In this document: one piece after another, positions 41,683-49,897 of the stretch
How the letters are laid out: every line of letters starts with the position of its first letter
How positions within the stretch are numbered: the first letter of the stretch is position 1
Source of the DNA: SAR86 cluster bacterium
GTDB taxonomy: Bacteria > Pseudomonadota > Gammaproteobacteria > Magnimaribacterales > D2472
DNA: 64,000 bases
Assembly: GCA_023703655.1 (NCBI GenBank)
Contig: CP097973.1
Span: 1,234,170 to 1,298,169, forward strand
Direction of reading: 5' to 3'
Translations under genes and position numbers: made by a program
The notes under the pieces: model-generated
What the model saw: only the letters and a program-made list of their open reading frames with translations
Databases searched by the model: none
What the model was told of the DNA's origin: nothing

Positions 41683-42805
41683 GCTTATCACAAGATGTAG
41701 ATGGAGCTTTATCAGCAAGCTCAATGATCTTTCCAAAAATATCTACATGGTCAAATGTGCCTGAAAACATTTCTGCACCTGGTCCATATGCAAACACACC
41801 TATTGGAGCTAATGTGTGTCTATCGGTAGACCACGATATTATTACCTCATTTTGATCTTGTTTTAGAAGATTCAGTCCGCCAGTTTCGTGATCAGATGTA
41901 ACAATTATTAAGGTGTCATTCCTGTTTGACGCATAGCCCAAAAGATAGTTAATTGTATTATTGAAGTCTTGATATTCATCAAGCATGGGTTGAACTCTAT
42001 TATCATGCGACTCCCAGTCAATTTGGCTGCCCTCTGTCATTAGAAAAAATCTTCCACAGTCATCAGATGAAGATTCAAGGTACTTAACAGCAACCTTTGT
42101 CATTGCCAATTGTGTAGGCCCATCACCCCTATTAATGCCAGAATCTGCAAACAAACCGATAATTTTTTTTTCGGAATCACTGATGCTTGTGAGTTTTTTA
42201 AAATCTAAGTAAAACTGCAACTTATCAGTATTTTTAATACGGAAAAACTTTCTGCCTCCACCTAGGGCAATCTTTATGGTAGATTCTGTGAGTTGAGTTG
42301 CTATTGCTTCCTCTTTATATCTACTATCAATATGAGCGTAGTGCGCTGCAGGGCTTGCATGTGTCACAGATGATGTTGCAACTAGACCTGAATGATAATG
42401 ATAATCATCTAAAATCTCTGAAATATTTTTGACCTCTTGTTTTGCCGAATCAATTCCCAAAAATCTATTCTTAGTCTTCACTCCTGTTGCCCATGCTGTG
42501 CCGCTTGCTGCAGAATCTGTATATAAATCATCAAATGAGTAGTTGGTGACAATTCCAGAGATGGGCATTCTGTCCACGGCAGTATTAAATTTAGGACCTC
42601 CCTCAAATAACCTTGCTAATTTAATATGATTGAAACCAACCCCATCTCCAATTACTAAAATAATTTTTTTTGGAACAAAAAAATCTTTTTGAGATAATTT
42701 AATAGGGCTGACAGCATTTCCAATTTTCACACGCTCAATTTTTTCTTCACACTTTAAGTTAAAGTGCAATGAAAGTAATGCTAAAAACAATATTGTGGTT
42801 TTCAT
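41672..42805 (-). CDS. phoA: Alkaline phosphatase, PhoA family
   Basis: The 377-residue protein has a signal peptide (1-19). Metal-site and catalytic motifs are IILVIGDGVGFNHI, YTDSAASGTAWATGVKTKN with the nucleophile Ser, THASPAAHYAHI, MTEGSQIDWESHDNR and IIVTSDHETGGLNL. It is shorter than E. coli PhoA, and releases phosphate from organic esters in the periplasm. It is coupled with the e(P4) gene by an ATGA overlap. No Pho box is obvious upstream of the pair. Confidence 0.92.
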   Translation of the reverse strand: MKTTILFLALLSLHFNLKCEEKIERVKIGNAVSPIKLSQKDFFVPKKIILVIGDGVGFNHIKLARLFEGGPKFNTAVDRMPISGIVTNYSFDDLYTDSAASGTAWATGVKTKNRFLGIDSAKQEVKNISEILDDYHYHSGLVATSSVTHASPAAHYAHIDSRYKEEAIATQLTESTIKIALGGGRKFFRIKNTDKLQFYLDFKKLTSISDSEKKIIGLFADSGINRGDGPTQLAMTKVAVKYLESSSDDCGRFFLMTEGSQIDWESHDNRVQPMLDEYQDFNNTINYLLGYASNRNDTLIIVTSDHETGGLNLLKQDQNEVIISWSTDRHTLAPIGVFAYGPGAEMFSGTFDHVDIFGKIIELADKAPSTSCDKHAE

Positions 42806-43623
42806 TTAGCTTGTAGGACTTTCTGTCTTATTGCTTTTAACTCTTTTGCTGAACGAGAATAATCATGATCATAGATAGAAGATTCCCAGTCTCCATACTG
42901 AGGATTTTCAATCATAAACCATTTCTTTCCCCAATAATCTTGGTACAAATCAGCAATCTTTTTTCTTTCATTTGGTCCTATCTTATTTTCTTTTAATGAA
43001 ACAAAATCGCCTAAATTATCACCAAGTTGAAAAATGATCCTGTAATTTTGGGCTATCATCTGTTTTCTTGGATATTTGTCATCCCCCCAACCATTTTCAT
43101 CTCTCATCAGTAAAGTATCTTTTTCATCAGAGATAGGAATACCTAGTTTCTTAAAATTTTCTCTAGTGCTAGATTCGAATTTATGACGTCTATTTGTTAC
43201 ATAGAAAATCTCAATTCCATTATTTTTAACTTTTTTCAAAAATTCAATGGCTCCAGGAAGTGCCTTTGCACTTGCCTCAAAGCACCAATCATCCCAACCC
43301 TCTGGATAAGAGGTTGAATTGAGAATTAATCTTGCTTCATATGGTGAGTTATCAAGAATAGTTTCATCTACATCAATAACAATTGCAGGTGGTAATTCAT
43401 TTATTCTCGTATTATGTTCAGTAAAAGCATTCCAACTTGTATCGCCTAAAGCTTTCTTTATTGAGTCACCTGCAATGTTATAAGTCTGTTTAATTGCAAC
43501 ATGATGCTCAGCTGCAGTTTGAGAATATATAACTGCTAACATTCGCTGTTGCTCAGGATGGAAATCATCTGACAAACAAAAATTAGATAATATCAACAAA
43601 AAGTAAATTTGAGGTGCTTTCAT
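42802..43623 (-). CDS. HAD-family acid phosphatase, e(P4)/class C 5'-nucleotidase type
   Basis: The 273-residue secreted protein has a signal peptide (about 1-18; no good lipobox, although many relatives are lipoproteins). Class C acid phosphatase motifs are VIDVDETILDNSPYEARLI with the nucleophile Asp, EGWDDWCFEASAKALPGAIEFL, EIFYVTNRRHK and IFQLGDNLGDF. It dephosphorylates nucleotides such as NMN or nucleoside monophosphates in the periplasm. It is the first gene of the phosphatase operon. Confidence 0.88.
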   Translation of the reverse strand: MKAPQIYFLLILSNFCLSDDFHPEQQRMLAVIYSQTAAEHHVAIKQTYNIAGDSIKKALGDTSWNAFTEHNTRINELPPAIVIDVDETILDNSPYEARLILNSTSYPEGWDDWCFEASAKALPGAIEFLKKVKNNGIEIFYVTNRRHKFESSTRENFKKLGIPISDEKDTLLMRDENGWGDDKYPRKQMIAQNYRIIFQLGDNLGDFVSLKENKIGPNERKKIADLYQDYWGKKWFMIENPQYGDWESSIYDHDYSRSAKELKAIRQKVLQAK

Positions 43624-43664
43624 ATATATCTGCTATTATAATTTTGGTCAGTAAAAGTATCTAT

Positions 43665-43826
43665 ATGTTAGAAAGATTTGAAGATAAGTTAGAAAAACTC
43701 AAAAAAGGACTTGAGTGGATGTCAAAAGACAGAAAGGTTGTATTACCCCACCACAAAACTTTTGAGTTGGTTGAAGAGATGCTTGAAATAGTTGAAAGCT
43801 TAAAAAAGGAAAAAAATGACAAGTAA
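43665..43826 (+). CDS. Small coiled-coil protein, unknown
   Basis: From the ATG at 43665 the product has 53 residues, fully helical and highly charged (ERFEDKLEKLKKGLEWM, then VEEMLEIVESLKKEK). No family is recognised. It overlaps the isomerase gene by 11 bp and lies divergent from the phosphatase operon with 41 bp between starts, so it probably leads the isomerase transcript. Confidence 0.45.
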   Translation: MLERFEDKLEKLKKGLEWMSKDRKVVLPHHKTFELVEEMLEIVESLKKEKNDK

Positions 43827-44679
43827 ATATGAAAGTTTTAATCTTGAAATCGAAGATAATATTGCAAATATTATTCTATCGAGGCCTGAACAACTTAATA
43901 GCATGTCAAGAAAGTTTTGGGTTGAACTGCCTGAAATTCTTGAAGAAGTAAATCGTAATTCAGAGATAAGAGTATTAATAATTTCTTCCACTGGTAAACA
44001 TTTTTGTGCGGGCATGGATTTATCAGCATTTGATAACGGTGTAGCAAATATACCAAAAGAAAAAAGGCCAGATAACGCAAGAATTGGTGAGGCGTTATAT
44101 AGGTCTGCCAGGGAGCTTCAAGAATACATATCTAAGCTTGAAAAAATTAGAGTGCCTGTGATTGCTACCATCCATGGAGGATGCATTGGTGGTGCTGTGG
44201 ATTTAGTTACTGCATGTGATATCAGGCTTGCTACTACTGATGCATTTTTTTGTATTCAGGAAATAAATATTGGAATGGCAGCAGATGTAGGTACTTTGCA
44301 GCGCTTGCCCAGAATAATTCCTGATTCAAAGATGCGCGAATTGGCATATACAGGTCGAAGAATGTTGGCTGATGAAGCAAAAGAATCTGGATTAGTTAGT
44401 GATGTTTATAATTCGCAAGAGGAAATGGTGAATGCTGCTAAGGAAATGGCAAATGAAATTGCTAAAAAATCTCCTATAGCTATTTATGGATTAAAAGCTC
44501 TTATGAACTACTCCCGAGATCACACTATTAGTGATAGTCTTGACTTCAATGCGCTATGGAGTGGAGCCATGCTAAGCCAAAGAGATATGGAAGAAGCTAT
44601 AAAAGCTTTTGTTGAGAAAAGAGAAGCTACTTTTGGAAAAATGGCAGATGTTAAAAACTTTGATGAGGCTGGTAATTAA
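43816..44679 (+). CDS. Delta3,5-Delta2,4-dienoyl-CoA isomerase-like crotonase
   Basis: This 287-residue crotonase-fold protein matches mammalian ECH1 unusually well: KHFCAGMDLSAF, RVPVIATIHGGCIGGAVDLVTACDIR, FCIQEINIGMAADVGTLQRLPRII, ADEAKESGLV and MNYSRDHTISDSL. The Asp in GGAVDLVTACDIR and the Glu in IQEINIG agree with the catalytic acids known for the dienoyl-CoA isomerase. It would help oxidise unsaturated fatty acids with odd-position double bonds. Another isomerase activity in the crotonase family is possible. Confidence 0.85.
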   Translation: MTSKYESFNLEIEDNIANIILSRPEQLNSMSRKFWVELPEILEEVNRNSEIRVLIISSTGKHFCAGMDLSAFDNGVANIPKEKRPDNARIGEALYRSARELQEYISKLEKIRVPVIATIHGGCIGGAVDLVTACDIRLATTDAFFCIQEINIGMAADVGTLQRLPRIIPDSKMRELAYTGRRMLADEAKESGLVSDVYNSQEEMVNAAKEMANEIAKKSPIAIYGLKALMNYSRDHTISDSLDFNALWSGAMLSQRDMEEAIKAFVEKREATFGKMADVKNFDEAGN

Positions 44680-45446
44680 AGTTTCCTATGAAAAACTGGG
44701 TTCTCGTAAGTAGAATCTGACTTAAAAAATTTATATCCATCTAAATTGAAATTTATTAAATCTTTTGGATCAGTGATCCGATTCTGTATTATAAATTTCG
44801 TCATTAAACCTCGAGCTTTCTTTGCGTAAAAACTAATGATTTTAAATTGACCGTTTTTATAATCTTTAAAAATAGGAGAAATAACACTAACCTTGTTTCT
44901 GATGTTTGAAAGAGATTTGAAATACTCTTCCGATGCAAGATTGATGAGTGTATCCGAACCATTCTCAGAAATTTCATTAACAATCATATCGGTAATTTTT
45001 TCACCCCAAAACTCATATAAATTTTTACCTTTTGGATTAAGCAACTTAGTGCCCATTTCAAGCCTGTAGGGCTCTACAACATCAAGAGGTCTAAGCGATC
45101 CATAAAGACCAGATAAAATTCTGAGATGTTTTTGCGAAAATTCAATATCCTTTTCATTAAAAGTATCTGCTTCAAGACCCTTATAGACATCACCTTGAAA
45201 AACAAACATCGCTTGCTTAGCATTAGAGTTTAGTTGTCTTTGTCCTTCCCAATTTTGATACCTGTCGTAATTAAGAGTAGCTAGCTTGTCACTTAGACTC
45301 ATTAGTGAAGCAATATCTTTCGGTTCTTTTTCTTGAAGTTCACTAATTAGTACCTTTGATTCATCTAAAAAACTCGGGCTAGTAGACAGTCCAACGTTAA
45401 TTGGGTCAAAATCAAGTGTTTTTGCTGGAGAAATAACTATAATCAT
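44676..45446 (-). CDS. yaaA: YaaA/DUF328 peroxide-response protein
   Basis: The 256-residue protein opens with MIIVISPAKTLDFD and shows LSDKLATLNYDRYQNW, LRILSGLYGSLRPLDVVEPYRLEMGTKL, VISPIFKDYKNGQFKIISFYAKKARGLMTKFI and LINFNLDGYKF, the YaaA signature in order. In E. coli, YaaA lowers intracellular free iron in peroxide stress and binds DNA structure. It is a single gene, convergent with the isomerase gene. Confidence 0.93.
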   Translation of the reverse strand: MIIVISPAKTLDFDPINVGLSTSPSFLDESKVLISELQEKEPKDIASLMSLSDKLATLNYDRYQNWEGQRQLNSNAKQAMFVFQGDVYKGLEADTFNEKDIEFSQKHLRILSGLYGSLRPLDVVEPYRLEMGTKLLNPKGKNLYEFWGEKITDMIVNEISENGSDTLINLASEEYFKSLSNIRNKVSVISPIFKDYKNGQFKIISFYAKKARGLMTKFIIQNRITDPKDLINFNLDGYKFFKSDSTYENPVFHRKL

Positions 45447-45483
45447 TTTTTCTATTTTAACTAAATATATTTAAGATACATTA

Positions 45484-45936
45484 ATGACAACACATTTAGG
45501 AAGGTTTTTTTCGCTATTACTGCCTATTATTATTGTCTTGAACGTATTAATTGTGCTATCAAGATATGTATTTGGTGTTGGATTAGTTGCTTTTCAAGAG
45601 CTAGTGCTTTATTTACATGCAATCATTTTTTTAGGTTGTGCTGGATGGGTATTACTTAAGGATGAACACGTCAGAGTAGATATTTTTTATCGTGATCAAA
45701 GTAATAAAAAAAAGAACTTAGTCAATTTTATTGGGATAGTTTTTTTTCTATTACCATCGGTTTTTGTAATTGGTTGGTACTCTATCGATTTTATAGTGAT
45801 TTCATGGTCGATTGGAGAAAGTTCTACTGAGCCTGGAGGCTTACCATATGTTTATATCCAGAAATCTTTTATCCTGCTATTCCCTGTATTGCTGTTTTTA
45901 GCATCAATCAAGTTATTAATTAGGTTATGGAAATAA
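45484..45936 (+). CDS. TRAP transporter small membrane subunit (DctQ)
   Basis: The 150-residue protein has four membrane helices with the family motif FQELVLYLHAIIFLGCAGWVLLKDEHVRVDIFY. It is the small permease of a tripartite periplasmic transporter. The gene overlaps the large subunit by 10 bp. The binding-protein gene is not adjacent but lies on the other strand at 48.8-49.9 kb. Confidence 0.88.
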   Translation: MTTHLGRFFSLLLPIIIVLNVLIVLSRYVFGVGLVAFQELVLYLHAIIFLGCAGWVLLKDEHVRVDIFYRDQSNKKKNLVNFIGIVFFLLPSVFVIGWYSIDFIVISWSIGESSTEPGGLPYVYIQKSFILLFPVLLFLASIKLLIRLWK

Positions 45937-47255
45937 TTCCGTTAATTTTTATATTGCTAGTTTGTGCAAGTCTGCTCATGGGTTTTCCTGTGGCTTTTAC
46001 ACTTGCAGGGATTTCAGTTTTGTATGCACTCATAGGAGTAATAATCGGATTCTTTGACGCCAACCTTTTTAAAAACATTCCTATCCGAATTTATGGAATT
46101 ATGAATAATCAAACATTATTGGCCGTCCCGCTATTCATTTATATGGGTGTGACCCTTGAAAAATCTGGTATTGCAGCATCAATGTTATCTGAAATGGGTA
46201 AGGCATTCGCAAAAGTTAAGTCTGGACTTGGTATATCTATAATATTGGTTGGTACCTTGCTGGCAGCAAGCACTGGGATAGTTGGCGCTACTGTTGTGAC
46301 TATGGGGTTGATGTCGCTTCCAATTCTTCTAAAGCAAGGTTATTCAAAGGAATTTTCAACTGGCTTGGTCGCAGCTACCGGGACTCTTGGTCAAATAATA
46401 CCACCCTCAATAGCATTAGTTCTTTTGGGCGATGTAATGTCTAATGCTTATCAACGAGCACAAAATAATCTTGGCATTTTCTCTCAAAAGACCGTATCAG
46501 TCGGCGACCTTTTTATTGGAGCAATCATTCCAGGATTGTTGATATGTGTTGGTTATTTAATATATACAATCCTTGTAAATAGAAAAAAAATACTCAAAGT
46601 AGAAACTAATAATCAAAATACAAATCTGATTAGAACGCTGTTTCCGCCTTTCTTATTAATTTTTGTAGTTTTAGGCTCAATAATTGCTGGAGTTGCTACT
46701 CCAACTGAGGCGGCAGGAATTGGTGCGTTAGGTTCTTTCATGATTGCAACATTTTCAAATAAAACCTCCATTAATTTATTTAAGGATATCTCATTTCAGT
46801 CTGCAAAAATTACCACAATGATTTTTGCAATTTTAATTGGTGCATCTATCTTTTCATTAGTTTTCAGAGGAATAGGAGGAGATGATTTAATTGATCAAAT
46901 ATTTGGAGCTCTGCCTGGCGGGCCATATACGGCTTTGCTTATCATTCTTTTTGGAATATTCATCATTGGGTTTATATTAGATTTTATTGAGATTTGTTAT
47001 GTAATTGTTCCACTGATTGCGCCTCCATTGTTAATGATGGGGTTTGATCCAGTGTGGTTATCAATTCTTTTAGCAGTTGTTTTGCAAACATCCTTTTTAA
47101 CACCTCCATTTGGTTTCTCATTGTTTTATTTGAGAGGTGTTGCTGGAGATAACATTCAAACTAAAGAAATCTATAAAGGTGTTGTGCCTTTTATAGTAAT
47201 TCAGCTTGTGGCGTTGGCTTTGGTAATTCTTTTTCCTTGGATACTAATCTTATAA
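45927..47255 (+). CDS. TRAP transporter large membrane subunit (DctM)
   Basis: The 442-residue protein has about 12 helices and the DctM pattern: LMGFPVAFTLAGISVLYA, TLLAVPLFIYMGVTLEKSGIA, AATGTLGQIIPPSIALVLLGD, GVATPTEAAGIGALGSF, FILDFIEICYVIVPLIAPPLL and LQTSFLTPPFGFSLFYLRGVA. It moves the substrate with Na+ together with DctQ. The periplasmic receptor nearby is of the TakP type, suggesting 2-oxo acid or similar carboxylate uptake. Confidence 0.9.
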   Translation: MEIIPLIFILLVCASLLMGFPVAFTLAGISVLYALIGVIIGFFDANLFKNIPIRIYGIMNNQTLLAVPLFIYMGVTLEKSGIAASMLSEMGKAFAKVKSGLGISIILVGTLLAASTGIVGATVVTMGLMSLPILLKQGYSKEFSTGLVAATGTLGQIIPPSIALVLLGDVMSNAYQRAQNNLGIFSQKTVSVGDLFIGAIIPGLLICVGYLIYTILVNRKKILKVETNNQNTNLIRTLFPPFLLIFVVLGSIIAGVATPTEAAGIGALGSFMIATFSNKTSINLFKDISFQSAKITTMIFAILIGASIFSLVFRGIGGDDLIDQIFGALPGGPYTALLIILFGIFIIGFILDFIEICYVIVPLIAPPLLMMGFDPVWLSILLAVVLQTSFLTPPFGFSLFYLRGVAGDNIQTKEIYKGVVPFIVIQLVALALVILFPWILIL

Positions 47256-47262
47256 TTAAGAA

Positions 47263-48225
47263 CTATAAGCCAGCATTATTTTTTTCTAGAGCCTGCTCTG
47301 CCCTATAACTTGAGCGCACCATAGGTCCAGATACCACCTCAAGAAAACCTCTTTTAATACCAATATCTCTTAATTCATTGAATTCACTGGGCTTTATCCA
47401 TCTTGCTACTGGAAGGTGATTAAGAGTCGGTCTTAAATATTGACCAAGAGTTAGAATATCGACATTTGCTTCAAGAAGATCATCCATTGTCTCTATAATT
47501 TCATCTCTTGTTTCGCCCAAACCTAAAATTATGCTCGATTTTGTAAGCACTTCAGAGTTAATAACTTTTGAAGTTGCAAGAACATCAAGCGTTTGTTGAT
47601 AGCCTGCTCTTATATCTCTTACAGGATGAGTTAATCTTTTAACAGTTTCAATATTTTGTGCAAATACTTGAATGCCACAATTAACTAAGGTTTCTATCGA
47701 TGATTTTAATCCTTTAAAGTCTGGAGTTAATGCTTCCACTGATGTGTATGGATTATGTTCTTTAATTAGTTGCACTGTATCTGCATAGTGGTTAGCTCCT
47801 CCATCATCTAAATCATCTCTGTTAACTGACGTTAATACTACATACTTAAGATTCATTTTTTTTACAGCCAACGCAGTATTTATTGGTTCATACTGATCTA
47901 GCCATCCTTTTGGATTGCCAGTATCAACAGAGCAAAACTTACATGCCCTTGTACAGACTCCGCCCATGAGCATAAAAGTAGCTGTGCCCCTTGACCAACA
48001 CTCAGATAGATTTGGACACATTGCTTCCTCACAAACCGTGTAGAGTCTTTTTCCTTGTACTTGCTCTTTAACATGCTGAAAGTTGCTCGAAGAATTAGAT
48101 TTAACCCTTATCCATGAAGGTTTTTTCTGATTCGGAATGTTAGCATTTTGGTTAGCTTTAATACCATTTTTAACCGCTTTAATGCCATCTCTGTTAGTAA
48201 TCTTTACTGTTTTAATAATTTCCAT
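47263..48225 (-). CDS. lipA: Lipoyl synthase
   Basis: The 320-residue radical-SAM enzyme shows both iron-sulfur Cys groups: [13 protein letters not shown] with three Cys for the auxiliary cluster and [10 protein letters not shown] (CxxxCxxC) for the radical cluster, with the C-terminal RSSYRAE motif. It inserts sulfur into octanoyl-protein to make lipoyl cofactor, required by GcvH and 2-oxo acid dehydrogenases. It directly follows lipB (stop and start overlap) and precedes nothing on its strand. Confidence 0.95.
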   Translation of the reverse strand: MEIIKTVKITNRDGIKAVKNGIKANQNANIPNQKKPSWIRVKSNSSSNFQHVKEQVQGKRLYTVCEEAMCPNLSECWSRGTATFMLMGGVCTRACKFCSVDTGNPKGWLDQYEPINTALAVKKMNLKYVVLTSVNRDDLDDGGANHYADTVQLIKEHNPYTSVEALTPDFKGLKSSIETLVNCGIQVFAQNIETVKRLTHPVRDIRAGYQQTLDVLATSKVINSEVLTKSSIILGLGETRDEIIETMDDLLEANVDILTLGQYLRPTLNHLPVARWIKPSEFNELRDIGIKRGFLEVVSGPMVRSSYRAEQALEKNNAGL

Positions 48226-48827
48226 TAGAAGTAATTGTTTAACTTATTTATTGCGGTATTTTTTACATCTTCAAGAGTTATTTTATTATGAATATCTTTC
48301 ATTTGTGTAACTTCAAGTCCCTGATAACCGCAAGGATTGATTCTGCTAAATGGCGCTAAATCCATATCTACATTTATGCTGATACCATGGTACGAATAAC
48401 CATTTGAAATTCTAAGTCCAATAGAAGCAATCTTTTTTTCTTTAGTATAAACTCCTGGACTATTTGCTTGAAGCTCAGAGGTAATATCATACCCTTCTAG
48501 TAAATCTTGTATAAATTTTTGGAGATCTGCCACAAGTTTTTTTGGGCCAAGTTTCCGCTCTCTTACATTAAGCAAAAAATAAATAACTATCTGACCTGGA
48601 CCGTGGTAAGTTACCTCCCCACCTCTATCAGTAGAGATGATAGGAATTGTTCCTGCATCTAAAATATGATTGGGATCTGCAGCAGTTCCCAATGTGAAGA
48701 CTGGATGATGTTGAAGAATCCAAATATTCTCCTTTTGATTATCTGTTTTAATAAAACTTCTCATTGATTCATAAGCAGACTTGAAATCTATTTTGCCAAG
48801 ATCTTTAATATCAATTGATTTAGTCAA
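48225..48827 (-). CDS. lipB: Octanoyltransferase LipB
   Basis: The 200-residue protein shows [27 protein letters not shown] with the catalytic His region, [27 protein letters not shown] with the lysine, and [11 protein letters not shown] with the nucleophilic Cys. It transfers octanoate from ACP to lipoyl domains. Its start overlaps the stop of the TRAP receptor gene by 4 bp, so receptor, lipB and lipA may be one transcript. Confidence 0.95.
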   Translation of the reverse strand: MTKSIDIKDLGKIDFKSAYESMRSFIKTDNQKENIWILQHHPVFTLGTAADPNHILDAGTIPIISTDRGGEVTYHGPGQIVIYFLLNVRERKLGPKKLVADLQKFIQDLLEGYDITSELQANSPGVYTKEKKIASIGLRISNGYSYHGISINVDMDLAPFSRINPCGYQGLEVTQMKDIHNKITLEDVKNTAINKLNNYF

Positions 48828-49897
48828 CGTATTTTTGTGTATGCATCTTCAGAGATTTCATGATAGCTCACAACCTCTGATTTAAACTTTAGGTAAGATT
48901 CATAGATGCTCTTAAATTGATTATCATTTTCAGCGATCTCATCTAATACAGACTTGGAAATGACTCTAAACTCATTAATAACGTCATCTGGTAGTTTCTT
49001 TAGTTGCACATTGTGAACATCTATTAATTCTCTGAGTGCCTGATTATTCATTGCTGTGTACTCATCAAGTAAGTCTTGATTCACAGCTTTTGCTGCGGTC
49101 TTAACAATTGATTGAAGATGAGTAGGCAATTCATTCCAAGCATCTAGATTAATAATGAATTCAAGCATTGATCCAGGCTCATGCCATCCAGGAAAATAAT
49201 AATACTTAGCTATTTGTTGAAAACCAAACGCTAAATCATTGTAAGGCCCAACCCACTCAGTAGCATCGATAACCCCTGTTTGTAATGCGGTATAAAGTTC
49301 GCCTCCAGGTATATTCACAGGAACTCCTCCTGCTCTTTTAAAAACCTCTCCTCCAATTCCAGGAATCCTCATCTTTAAACCTTTGATACTTTCAAGAGAA
49401 GTAATTTCCTTATTAAACCAGCCAAACATCTGAGTTCCCGTATTACCGCCAGGCATCGGCAAGAGATTAAATGGTAAATATAGACTCTCCCATATCTCAA
49501 GTCCGCCTCCCCTATTAACCCATGCGTTAATTTCATCAGCTGTAAATCCAAATGGAACGCCAGCAAAAAATTGAGCTGCAGGTATCTTTCCTTTCCAGTA
49601 GTAAGCGCCACCATGTCCCATTTGCACTGAGCCGCTTGATACAGCATCAAATACACCCATAGCTGGAACAATCTCGCCAGCCCCATAAACCTTTATTTCT
49701 AGTTGGCCTGATGACATTTCTTGAACTAGCCTACTAAATCGCTCGGGTGCCATGCCCAGTCCAGGTAAATTTTTGGGCCAAGTGGTAACCAATGACCATT
49801 TAAATTTCTTGTCTTGGACAACAGCAGTTTCTGTTACATTTTCTGCACATGAAGAAATAAACAGCAGGAGTGGGATTAAAAAAAATAACTTTCTCAT
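48824..49897 (-). CDS. TRAP transporter solute-binding lipoprotein, TakP-type
   Basis: From the ATG at 49897 (MRKLFFLIPLL), overlapping the uvrD stop as ATGA, the protein has 357 residues. The signal ends in a lipobox-like LFISSC, so the receptor may be lipid-anchored, which is less usual for DctP proteins. TakP-type features are KWSLVTTWPKNLPGLG, MRIPGIGGEVFKRAGG, the binding-site stretch DATEWVGPYNDLAFGF and YYYFPGWHEPG. TakP relatives bind 2-oxo acids or lactate with a cation. The partner membrane subunits lie at 45.5-47.3 kb on the other strand. Confidence 0.88.
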   Translation of the reverse strand: MRKLFFLIPLLLFISSCAENVTETAVVQDKKFKWSLVTTWPKNLPGLGMAPERFSRLVQEMSSGQLEIKVYGAGEIVPAMGVFDAVSSGSVQMGHGGAYYWKGKIPAAQFFAGVPFGFTADEINAWVNRGGGLEIWESLYLPFNLLPMPGGNTGTQMFGWFNKEITSLESIKGLKMRIPGIGGEVFKRAGGVPVNIPGGELYTALQTGVIDATEWVGPYNDLAFGFQQIAKYYYFPGWHEPGSMLEFIINLDAWNELPTHLQSIVKTAAKAVNQDLLDEYTAMNNQALRELIDVHNVQLKKLPDDVINEFRVISKSVLDEIAENDNQFKSIYESYLKFKSEVVSYHEISEDAYTKIR

